64,000 nucleotides of DNA from Euryodendron excelsum (Eukaryota; Streptophyta; Magnoliopsida; Ericales; Pentaphylacaceae): NCBI GenBank assembly GCA_033060915.1, contig CM065384.1, positions 15,680,001-15,744,000 of the forward strand. Direction: 5' to 3'. The notes beneath the pieces are model-generated. The model saw only the letters and a list, made by a program, of their open reading frames with translations, ran no database searches and was not told where the DNA came from. This document shows positions 1 through 10,114 of this stretch, piece after piece. Position numbers and translations under genes: made by a program. The first letter of the stretch is position 1. Every line of letters starts with the position of its first letter.

Positions 1-1233
1 AACTTCAAATCTTTCCAAATCTAAAGCTTTCTAAATTCAAAACTTTCCAACTTTCAAAACTTTCCTATTTCAAAACATTCCAATTTCAAAACTTTCTTAA
101 AACGAAAATCTTTCCAATTTCAAAACTTTCTTAAAACGAAATGTTTCCTATTTCAAAACTTTCTTAATCCAACACTTTCCTAAATTGAAACATTCCTAAA
201 ACGAAACTTTCCGAAAATGACACTTTCCTATTTTGAAACTTTCCTAAATCGAACCCTTCCTGAATTCAATCTTTTTTCGATCTTCCAAGTCCAACTTTCG
301 AGTCAAGTCTTTCTTAATCTTGAGTCCTTTCTAAATCCTACCTTCCTAGGTCTAGGGTCTCTATTCTTCCATTTCAAATTCCAATCTTCTATTCCAAATT
401 CCAATTCAATTTCTTTTTCTAATCAAACCTTTTATTTTCTATCAAACTCTTATCCGAACTACGACTAACTTGATTCCTCAAAAATGATACGTAGGCAACT
501 CTCATGGGTGCGGTCACAACCTTTTTCCAGTCTCTAATTTCCTAATCTCTTCCGAGTTTCCAATTCCAAATTTCTATTTCCAAATCTCTATTTCCAATTT
601 CTAAAACTTTCTAATCTATCTTTTCAAATCCCCTTTCTAAAATCAAATCAATTTCCTTTCAAATCTATTTTCTAACTCTCTTTTTCTTTTGCATTTACAT
701 ATCATGCATCATTCTTTTCAAAATTATTTTTTTAAAGTGGATAGGATTGAACATTTGTTATTTGAAGACTGTCATAGGTGAATTTAGGGTAATAGATATA
801 TAGGTACCGCAAGGGCGGGGTAGGGTGATGAGTTAGTACGTTTTCCCTACGCGTAACCAACCTCCGAATCTAGAATCACTGTTTTCAAAGACTAAAATGG
901 AGTTTATGTTCAAAAGGGCTTAATTATTTTCTAAAGGTTGCCAAACAACTTGTTTTCCTAAAAACCCTCTCTTGAGGAAGTATTTTTTTAAAATCATTTT
1001 CAAAAACTCTAAGTGTGTTCCTCGGATTGTGCTTAGTTTTTAGGTGACCTAACTCACCTTAATCAAGTTAGGTGGCGACTCCAAATATTTTTCAAAAGCC
1101 CTTTGTTCAAATAAATTTTCAATTCAAGCATAGTCGTATTCATTCTTCTAGGAGGATGAGTTCTAACAAGAGAGTATAGTGTTTTTCCCGCTTGTGTGTG
1201 TATTCCTTGAGTGCGAAAAATCTGGGCACGAGA
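1..1233 (+). repeat. 3' part of the 5' LTR of long-LTR element C
   Basis: The stretch ends in the signature shared by every long LTR here: a C/T/A-rich tract (1-720), a conserved block with GGGCGGGGTAGGGTGATG near 820, the hairpin near 1047, and a terminus GGGCACGAGA that is a mutated GGGCGCGACA. The same order is seen before the primer site at 24369 and, reversed, at 25691 and 37697. The LTR start lies outside the window. Its partner is taken to be the LTR at 15891-16094 plus 50971-54817. Open frames here are low-complexity and not genes. Confidence 0.85.
1047..1082 (+). other. LTR-terminal hairpin followed by a primer-site-like decamer
   Basis: ACCTAACT (1047-1054) and AGTTAGGT (1066-1073) form a perfect 8-bp stem with an 11-nt loop. 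The stem runs directly into TGGCGACTCC (1073-1082), identical to the first ten bases of the tRNA-Arg primer site expected for this family. The arrangement recurs in A (near 24200), in both B LTRs and, with changes, near 54640. Function is unknown; an RNA structure near the end of R-U5 is an inference. Confidence 0.6.
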
Positions 1234-1916
1234 CCTTGTTATCTGAAATCCAAACCCATCCCCCCACACTGAGGTAGACAGATAATTGAGGACTCAACAA
1301 AGAATGTCACTCATCCTCCATCAAGCTAAAGTAACATGAAGGCTCTATGGATCAAGTAATCTAGTTCAAAATGAAGAGGGGCCCTCATTTTATTCCCTAT
1401 ATAGTAAAAAAATAACTCTTGTCAAAACTGTTGAGTCGGTTATCTTTCTTTTCAAGAAAACCCCAACCTAGGGATCATCGCACACAATGGGTTAAGACGA
1501 GACACTAAGGAATATATCTGAGAGAAAGGAGTTGTGTAAGTAAAAGAGAGAGAGAGAGAGAGAAGGAAGAAAAAGGAAAGTAAAAGGAAGGAGTTGTTAA
1601 GGGGCAAGCTGCCTTAGAAAAAGGGAGAAGGGGGGGGGGGGGGGGGGGGGGCAGTATACTAAAGGCAAGAATGGTGGTCATTTCATACCATCTTGGAAAG
1701 CATATAGTAAAGGCAAAAATGAAAATCCAATGCTAATCCTAGGCAATAAATAAGCTTAGTAAAAGCAATAGGTTCGAGCCTTTGCCTTTTCTTGCAAAAA
1801 TCTAAAACCATGGCCTACATTATAACCCTATTAAAGTCCACTCTGATTGAGAAGATATTGTTTGATCTAAATGAGTTAAATGTGTTGCTGAGCAAAGGAA
1901 GGATAGTAAGAGATCA
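1234..1916 (+). repeat. Internal region of element C, left part; noncoding
   Basis: No gene is visible. The sequence matches the reverse complement of the internal region of B: 1240-1500 pairs with about 34660-34400, and 1750-1916 with about 34130-34000. It is therefore internal element sequence on the plus strand. The primer site and about 3 kb of leader expected after the LTR are missing, so a deletion joins LTR and mid-internal sequence at about 1233. It contains (AG)9 at 1545-1562 and a run of 22 G at 1630-1651. Confidence 0.75.
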
Positions 1917-4577
1917 TGGAACACCCTAAATTTTTTTTACCGTATTACATCCCTATTAAAAAGGTTTGAGTTTTTTTTTCGTATTTTTGATTAAACAAGA
2001 AGGACGAGCACCACCATTAATTTCCTGCTAAAACAAAACCATCCTCATTTGCCTGTTTCTTCCTTGGACCGAAGAATTGAACATCGAACCACTAGACACA
2101 CCAGTCTAAACCCTTCCATATGAACCAACCTATACTCGCACCGGTCCAAAAATTTAACCTAACCATCCCACTATAAGCAAACACCGATTTAACTGCTTAC
2201 GCACACATACTCGACCAGTTCACCCTCTTATTGAATACAAGTCATTATAATATTTAAAACCCTACGTGAACTAGCCTAAATCCTTGTAACCATTGTTATT
2301 GGGCTAGCCCAAGCCTTGTAATCATGCATTAGCTACCATGGATAAACCGGTTCAAGGTTCCAACGGTTCAATTACAAACCAAGACTCCACTAAACCCTTG
2401 AGATGACTACACCCATGCAAAAGGGATGGCACCACTCATCGACACGTTTCAAATAACAGAGATACGAATCTAAATAAGTAGATATAGCATTCCATGATAT
2501 AATGGATAGATGAAAACATAGACCCTGACTTAAGTCATATGCCATGAACCGTATGAATCAAAACACCTTGCACTTCATGGACCATGACATATGGCCTTGC
2601 ACACATTTCATAAAATTGTTGGAATACTCTTGGTTGTTGTAGAAGATAGTTCGAGCAAACTACAGGGTTAGTCGAAAAAAAATATAAAACCGAAATCGAG
2701 AGTTAACAAGAAGAAAGAAGAGTGATCCACGGATTGAGCTCCGGAGAGACACTCTAAGGTGAGAACCCACTCTCCTCCACCTTCCTCATCACAAACCTAG
2801 TAGAATAGAAGGAAAACCATGGCTAAAAACTCAAAAAACCGAAGAGAGAGAAAGAGATTATTCTTGGTGTTTTTGGTCGTGGCAAGAAAGATAGGGGTTG
2901 GGGGGCTGTTGCAGCAGCCATGGAGTTTCTCAAGGACACCTATAGGTGTCCCAGAGAGACCCATAGCCTCTGTACATGCTCCATCTAGCTTCTGGAATGA
3001 GTTTTCACCGAAAAAGCTACCCAGTGCCGTGGCTCCAGCCACCGACCACCGTTCCTGACTGTACCACTTGGGGTCGACTCGTCTTGGGGTCAGGAAAAAA
3101 ACCCATGATGGGCTTAACGTCTGAAAATGGAGGAAAGACAACCAAAATGGCAGTTCCAGGTCTGAACCGCTAGGTTTCCGCCATGCAGCCACCATTTTAG
3201 TCTCCGTCCGACCACCGTTGGTTGAGCTTTGGCCATGAGTGTGAGGCCCAGGACCTTACCCACACTTGGGGCTCACATGCATGGCTAGGAATACCAGGGA
3301 TTGGCCGGAAAATGAGCTTGAACGCAACCAGTCGCAGTGAGAGCAAGCAGAAGGCTGTGCCTTCCTGCCCCAAGCGCGGTTGGTGGCGCGTGTGGGCGTG
3401 TCCCACTGATTTTGGGTCCAAAATTTTTATGGCCATGCCTTGAGCATCTAAGTATATTACCCTCAAAATTTCAGACCTCGATGACTTCCTTGTGAATTAT
3501 CATGAATTTATTTCTATGTTTGGCATGAAAATTCACAAAAAATAAAGGAGATATAAAAATATTCTAGAAATTTACTAGAAAATCCCTAAAATACAGGAAA
3601 CTTAGATATGGGAGAGTAGCCTTAGTAGCTACCCCAGAGAAGAATTCTAGAATGTCTCCTATTCCTAGCCACCGGGCAATTTTGTTCCTACCAAAGATGT
3701 GTACCACCTAAGATACTGACTATTTCTGACACCACACTGCTAATAGTCTAAAATATTTAGTAAAAATATATATGGAAAATTGATATCTAAATCTTGTAAT
3801 ATGAACAGAAAATATTTGAAGAATCGGATCAAATCTGCTGCACACATACTAGTAGGGTAGGACACTATGCATTTTCTAAGATACATGTTCATTTCTTTTC
3901 TATCCAAAGCTTTGTATGATAAATTTTATATGTTGCTTTATTTGTGTTTCATGTCTATTTGCATCACTAGGGAGGAATAAGGGAGGAACAACCAGATAAA
4001 TGAAAGAACCCCGAGTTTGTATCATGGGTGACTACTGATCAATTGGTATCGGGGCTACCACGAATCAGTATTCATTAACTTGATATGGGCTAGATAACCA
4101 TGGGTGAGTTCGCAATAAACTTGAAGAGAAGGAGTGTCAAGGGTGGGCCCATTGGGCTGGATGATGCCCCAAGTACGACATACCCGCAGGATTCTAATGA
4201 TGATAAAAAAAAAAAAAAAAACGGGTTCATATGCATGTCATAGTATTAAATTACTATACTACACTTTAAACTTGTGTCTTATGGAGTCATGGTGTTTCTA
4301 CTGGGTTTCGCAGTTCACTCCTATCTTATGGGAAAAATTTTCAGGAAATGAGACTTCAGCTAGATTCCAAGGAAATGATTATGAGAAATGAACCACCCAA
4401 CTTAGTTGGAAATTTTCCTTAATGTTTAGTCTAGATTGTACATAAAATGAAGCTATGGATGACAACTATAAGAATAATGTTCTTCGGATATAATAATTAT
4501 TTTGCAAGTATGTGAATGATGTATCTTTAACTGATAAACCCCTTGTCCCGATCTAGAAGATAAATTGGGTCGTGACA
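1917..4577 (+). repeat. 5' LTR of element D
   Basis: It starts TGGAACACCC (a mutated TGTAACACCC) and ends GGTCGTGACA. It is colinear with 10115-12751 along its whole length. It holds an open stretch beginning at 2819 that has a counterpart at 11003-11300 in the other LTR. That stretch is open on both strands and not convincingly coding; it is probably transcribed leader. Confidence 0.9.
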
Positions 4578-4582
4578 AAAGT

Positions 4583-4594
4583 TAGCACCAAAGC
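4583..4594 (+). other. Primer-binding site of D, mutated tRNA-iMet type
   Basis: TAGCACCAAAGC lies 5 nt after the LTR end. It differs from the usual TGGTATCAGAGC at four positions, all transitions. Position and similarity both support the call. Confidence 0.7.
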
Positions 4595-4702
4595 GCGGTT
4601 ATAGGTCTTTTTGTGAGAGTTAATATTATTACTTGTTGAAACCCTTAAGTTATATTATTTATAGATTATTAATTGAGTGCTAACCTTAACTCTTTGGTGC
4701 AG

Positions 4703-5211
4703 ATGAATTTAACTATGTTGGATGTCGTACTCATGCATCAGCTAGAAGTTGAAAGTGAGATGAGAGCTAACCGTAGGATTGTGACACATAACCAGGCTAA
4801 GGCATTTCTTTGCGCTGAGATTATGGGGGCCGCTCAGAGATGGGAGGATCTTCCTAGAACCTTATGAGATTCTGTCGTATGACATCGAGTGACATCCTTG
4901 AAAGGAGTAGCTCAAGAGGTTTCTGAGATCGTGAGGAGCCCTACTGAGTACCAATAGCTGATACTCAGTATGCAGTTGTCTGGAGACCTACCATTTGCAA
5001 GAGGACAGGGACAACCTAATCTGCCCTCACCTCACCCAACTTCACAAGGACAACAAACTGCCCTGCCTACGGTACCACCTCCTGGGGATCACCCACCATC
5101 GCTCGAATATCATCCCCTAATGCCATACCAACCACATCAGGTACCCCAGTAATAGACGTGTCGGAAAGTGACGAAGACTCGGACGAGGATATGAGCATGG
5201 GATCTAGCTAG
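4703..5211 (+). pseudogene. Small decayed ORF upstream of gag in D
   Basis: About 169 codons lie between the primer site and gag. The ATG follows CTTTGGTGCAG, which resembles a splice acceptor. One frame runs through stops at 4865 and beyond to about 5152 (proline/glutamine-rich part). A shifted frame then ends in an acidic tail, VSESDEDSDEDMSMGSS, before TAG at 5209-5211. No domain is recognised. It could be an extra ORF of this subfamily or the decayed start of an older gag. The acidic serine-rich tail argues for real former coding sequence. Confidence 0.5.
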
Positions 5212-5506
5212 GCAGGAAATGTAGTAAAAAGAAATAGAATGTTAAGTATGACCTATGTATGTTTATATTAGTTTGTGTGTTATATCTGTTCCTCCCCATT
5301 TTGACCACTGTAAATAAGAGGAAAAGATCGAATAGTGTTATGACATTTTGCTATCTGTATCTAGCACTTATGTGCTAGTGGTTTCTCATAAGAGTTTGCA
5401 CTTATCTATTTGTCTCTTCTATTAAGTGCTAGTACTGGATATTACGTCTAGATATGGTACGGTGTCATACAATAACAAAAATCTGACTAACCATGTTACT
5501 AATTAG

Positions 5507-6650
5507 ATGGCAAGGACAAGAGCCGAAGTTGAATCAAATGGAAACGATGAGACCCCAACCAATAACCAATGGAATAAAATTCTGCAAATTTTATAGACTA
5601 TGACTACTCTGCTGCAACAACAGCAAACACATCAGGTACCATTTGCCCCTCCTCAACCACCACCAGTAGTAACTCCTAAACCACCATGAGTAACTCCTAT
5701 AGCAACACCCATACTAAACCCGGAAGATAGGAAGAAAAAACTTCTTTGAGAATTTCAAAAGCAAAACCCTCTAGAATTTTCAGGAGCACCAGATCCCCTA
5801 ATAGCAGAAAGATGGCTTAAACAGACTCGCAAGGTGTTGGATATTGTGGGAATACCCGCAAAATTTCAGGTGGAATTTGCAACTTACTGCCTTCAGGGAG
5901 AGGCTGATTTCTGGTAGGATTCTGTCAAACTAATAAGAGATGTAAGAAACTTGTCATGAGTAGAGTTTGTAACTCTCTTTCAGAACCATTACTTTCAAAA
6001 AGTAGTAAAGGAAACCAAGATGGAAGAGTTTGTACAAGTGTAGCAAAACAATATGACGGTAGGATAGTACATGGCTAAGTTTTTGGAATTATCAAGATTG
6101 GCCTCAGATTTCATTTCTACTGAAGAAAGAAAGGCACGAAGATTTCTTAAAGGATTAAAACTTGCAATTCAATCATGGGTTGTAGCCTTTATGGGCCAGT
6201 AATTTACTGAAGTGATTGATTGAGCTATGCTCATAGAACATGAGTTAGATGGATTACAAGCTTCAAGTCGGAGGGAACTTAATTGAACCTCAAGAGGTTC
6301 CCCTAATGTTAACAACTTTAGACACTTTCACTCTTGATATCAACCCTACTCCCCAAGAGTCGGGATAAATCCTCGGGGAACCCAGAATGACGGACCAATT
6401 TGTTACAACTGTCATAAAAAAGGACATCTAAGATGGAACTGCCCACATGCCATGAGGACCGGAAGTAGTAATAGTAATACCAATCTAGTACCACCAAGAG
6501 TACAGTCAACTCGGAATTTCCCGACAAGCTCCACAACAACTTCCCAGCAAACCACTGTAGGGTGACCGGCAACCACCTCAACCAACTTTAACCGAATTAA
6601 TCAAGGGGAAGCAGGAAAGGGGAAACAGACTAGTCAGCCTATTGCACCTT
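5507..6650 (+). pseudogene. gag remnant of element D
   Basis: This encodes the capsid/nucleocapsid that packages element RNA in the cytoplasm. The ATG at 5507 opens a frame with a Q- and P-rich N-terminus. The retrotransposon capsid domain follows (about 5760-6240; LEFSGAPDPLIAERWL, then conserved W, Y and L positions). Next is a CCHC zinc knuckle, CYNCHKKGHLRWNC, at 6401-6442. Many in-frame stops (CAG/CAA to TAG/TAA, TGG to TAG) and shifts abolish it. Identity as chromovirus gag is secure from the domain order with the downstream pol. Confidence 0.88.
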
Positions 6651-6652
6651 GA

Positions 6653-6976
6653 ATGCTCGCCCTCCCTACAACCAAAGGAAATGGTGAGACCTCTAATACA
6701 ATGATTGAAGGTATGATTTTACTTTACAATTCATGGGTTACCGTATTATTTAACTCAGGAGCTACACATTCGTTTATTTCTATAAAATCCGTAGATCATC
6801 TAAACTTATCTGCCACATCGTTAACCATACCATTGGGTATCCAAACTCTTACCAGTGGAATAGTAACAGTACATGTAGGATGTCCGTCCAGTGTTTTATG
6901 GGTAGGCACTTATGAATTTATAGTAGATTTAATTCAATTAGACATGGAATTTGATTTGATATTAGGAATGGACTAG
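6653..6976 (+). pseudogene. Aspartic protease remnant of element D
   Basis: The protease would cut the Gag-Pol precursor. A 107-residue open frame holds the family signature as LFNSGATHSFIS (around 6747-6782). The catalytic Asp of the usual D-S/T-G triad is replaced by Asn, so the enzyme would be dead even without the flanking stops. A second conserved part, DLILGMD, closes the frame at 6976. It lies in a different frame from the downstream RT. Confidence 0.88.
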
Positions 6977-7254
6977 CTAACAAAGAATAAAGCAATCATG
7001 GATTGTAGCCAAAAAACTTTAATTTTGTGCCACCCAAATAAAGATGAGGTGCATTTTCCAAAGGAAAAGGATATAATCATGGTTCAACCCAGGGTAACTC
7101 TCCGTGAATGACAGAAGCTAACAAAAGGGTGTTTTTACTTCCTTACTATGTTAAAAGAAGAGAGTGAGAGTCAAACCGAGACAAAGCCTATACCAATAGT
7201 AGATGAGTTCCCAAATTTATTTCTAGAAGACTTACCTAGATTACCCCAAACCGA

Positions 7255-8643
7255 GAAATAGAATTCGTAATTGAATTATACCCTAGAGTAGCTCCCATAT
7301 CTATTGCACCCTATAGGATGGCACCAATAGAACTCAAGGAATTGAAAATACAGTTAGACGTGTTATTAGAGAAAGGCTATATCTACCCTAGCACTTAATC
7401 ATGGGGAGCACCGGTGTTATTTGTGAAAAAGAAAGATGCAACTCTCTGATTATGTGTGGACTATCGGCAGTTAAATAAGGTGACCATTAAGAATAGATAT
7501 CCCTTTCAGAGAATCGATGATTTGTTCGATTAACTCAGAGGAGCAACATACTTTTCTAAGATTGATTTGAGGTTAGGATATCATCAGCTGAGAATAAGAG
7601 AGTCTGACATTCCCAAAACCACCTTTAGAACCCGATACGGACATTTTGAATTTGTGTTGATGCCCTTTGGTTTAACTAATGCACCTGTTGCCTTGATGGA
7701 CATGATGAACAGAGTATTTAGAGATTAGTTAGACCGTTTTGTAATTGTCTTCATTGATGACATCCTTATATATTCTCCAGACGAGCAAACCCATAGGGAA
7801 CACCTAAGGATAACTCTGCAGATCTTAAGGAAACATTAGCTTTATGCTAAGCAAAGCAACTGTAACTTTTGGATGAAATAGGTAAAATTCTTAGGGCATG
7901 TAGTGTCTAAGGAAGGAATATCAGTAGACCCTACAAAAATAGTAGCAATAATGGATTGGAAGAAACCTTCTACTGCCATCGAAATTCAAAGCTTTCTAGG
8001 ATTAGCAGGGTATTACCGAAGGTTTGTGGAATGATTCTCTAAGATAGCAGGCCCTCTTACGCAGCTAACTAGGAAGGGAGTGAGATTTGTATGGACGGAC
8101 AAGTGTGAAGAAGCATTTCAACAATTAAAGGACAAATTGACCACAGCCCCCATTCTTACTCTTCCAAGTAGTGAGAAGTCATATGTGATATATACTGACA
8201 CCTCCCGTCAAGGGTTGGGATGTGTTCTAATGCACGAAAGGAATGTTGTAGCCTATGGGTCAAGACAACTCAAAAAGCATGAAGAAAATTATCCTACTCA
8301 TAATTTAGAAATGGTTGTAGTAATCTTTGCCCTCAAAATTTGGAGATGTTATCTATTTGGATAAAAGTTCGAGTTATTTACTGATCATAAGAGTCTTAAG
8401 TATATCACCACTCAAAAAGATTTAAATGTAAGGCAAAGAAGATGGGTGGAGTACATGGAGGATTATGATTTCACCTTACAATATCAACTAGGTAAGGCCA
8501 AAGTTGTAGCAGATGCCTTAAATAGGAAAAATCAAGGAAATATGAGTAGGCTTGTGTTATATAAATGGAACGTTGTTCAAGTGTTAGAATCCAATGAAGA
8601 ATTCAGACACAGGGAGGAAATACTATGTGGTCTCCAAATCTGA
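7255..8643 (+). pseudogene. Reverse transcriptase and RNase H remnant of element D
   Basis: This would copy element RNA into DNA and degrade the RNA strand. One frame runs through about 1.4 kb with no frameshift, broken only by stops at 7396, 7447, 7531, 7726, 7837, 7879, 8032, 8362 and 8641. RT motifs are visible in order: [32 protein letters not shown], and the catalytic FIDD at 7750-7761. The tether and RNase H follow, with [10 protein letters not shown] near 8192, TDHKSL near 8383 and DALNRK near 8512. Nearly all stops are C-to-T or G-to-A changes from CAA, CAG, CGA or TGG. Confidence 0.95.
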
Positions 8644-9576
8644 CCCCAAACACTAGAAGAAGTTAAACAAGCCCAGCAAGGATGCCTAGAAGTACAGGGG
8701 ATAAAGGAAAAAACAAGAAAAGGAGGAAGTGATCCAGATTGGACTATAGGTGAAAAGGGCGAACTTCAATATAAGGGAAGGTACTTTATAGTAAATAATG
8801 ACGAATTGAAACAAAAGATACTATCAGAAGCACACTATTCTAAATTTACCATCCATCTAGGAAACACCAAGATGTATGAGGATCTTAAGCGATAATATGA
8901 TTGGAAAGGAATGAACAAAGATGTTGCAAAGTTTGTGGCACGTTGTCTTACCTGTCAGCAGGTGAAAGCAAAACCCCAACGCCCGGGTGGATTATTGCAA
9001 CCATTACCAATCGCAGAATGGAATTGGGAACCAATCACCATAGATTTTATCATAGGATTACCAAAGACTTGACAAGGTTATGATACGATTTGGGTCATTG
9101 TGGACTGACTGACAAAAATTGCACAATTCTTACCTATAAAGGCAACCGACAATCTAAGTACTTTGAGTCAATTATATGTGAAAGAAATACTTCGATTGCA
9201 TGGAATACCCAAAATTATTGTGTCAGATTGAGATCCAAGATTTGCCTCATGATTTTAGCAAAGTTTACAGAAAGCTCTAGGAACACAAATACACATGAGC
9301 ACAGCATATCATCCGCAGACGGATGGCCAATCCGAGAGAACCAATCAAATCTTAGAAGACATGCTCCGCGCTTGTGTCTTGGACTTCCAAGGAACCTGGA
9401 GTGATTATCTACCACTGGCAGAGTTTGCCTATAACAACAGTTATCAAGCTAGCATAAAAATGGCCCATATGAAGCACTATATGGACGACCCTGTCGAGCA
9501 CCCAACTATTGCTAAGAACTGGGAGATAAATTTCTGTATGGACCAGAAATCTTTCAAGAGACCACAGAAAAAGTAA
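8644..9576 (+). pseudogene. Integrase remnant of element D
   Basis: The integrase would insert the DNA copy. It continues in the RT frame. The HHCC zinc-binding part begins with AHYSKFTIH (8830) and ends with CLTCQQ (8944). The DDE core follows: IDFIIGLP (near 9040), then VSD followed by a stop (near 9220), then [17 protein letters not shown] (near 9298) with the Glu region. The frame breaks near 9570. Stops at 8893, 9070, 9106 and elsewhere make it nonfunctional. The family assignment is secure from the three catalytic blocks. Confidence 0.93.
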
Positions 9577-10102
9577 AAATAATACAGGAACGGCTTAAAA
9601 CTACTCACAGCGGGCAAAAGAGTTATGCAGATCGGCATAGGCGACCCTTGGAATTTTAGGTTGGTGAATGGGTATTTTTAAAGGTAATCCCACATAAAGC
9701 TGTGATGAGATTTGGCAAAAAGGGAAAACTGGAACCACAATTTATTAGACTTTTCCGTATCTCATAAAGAATTGGGCAAGTGGCATACCAATCGGAGTTA
9801 CCCCTAGAACTGAATCAGATACACAATGTATTTCATGTGTCTATTTTGAGGCAATATCACCTTGATCCTACTCATATAATTCAATAGGAAACTATTGAAG
9901 TACAGCTGATCACTCATATGACGAAGGGCCCATTGAGATAGTAGATCATCAGATAAAAGTTTTGCGAAACAAAGAAATTTCTCAAGTTAAAGTAATTTGG
10001 CAACATCATAGAACAGAAGAAGCCACGTAGGAAGTAGAGAAGGATATGAGAACCTGATATCCTTACTTGTTTAAGACTAATTTCGAGGACGAAATTTCCT
10101 AA
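9573..10102 (+). pseudogene. Integrase C-terminus and chromodomain remnant of element D
   Basis: After a frameshift the integrase C-terminal part (GxWVFL, then the VFHVS motif near 9830) continues into a chromodomain. That domain carries EGPIEIVDHQIKVLRNK, KVIWQHHRTEEAT and EVEKDMRT before YPYLF (about 9920-10070). Chromodomains guide insertion of chromoviruses into heterochromatin. It ends at TAA 10100-10102, next to the purine tract. At least one more frameshift lies near 9905, and several Trp codons are stops. Confidence 0.88.
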
Positions 10103-10114
10103 ATGAGGTAAGAC
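10101..10114 (+). other. Polypurine tract of element D
   Basis: A purine-rich AAATGAGGTAAGA sits directly before the 3' LTR and follows the GAGGACGAAATTT motif typical of chromovirus gene ends. It would prime plus-strand DNA synthesis. Confidence 0.7.

Noticed and set aside
2797..3195. 132-codon open frame on the minus strand in the D LTR, with plus-strand frames over the same bases
   Set aside because: It is open on both strands, lies in an LTR, is not preserved as one frame in the other LTR, and shows no recognisable domain.
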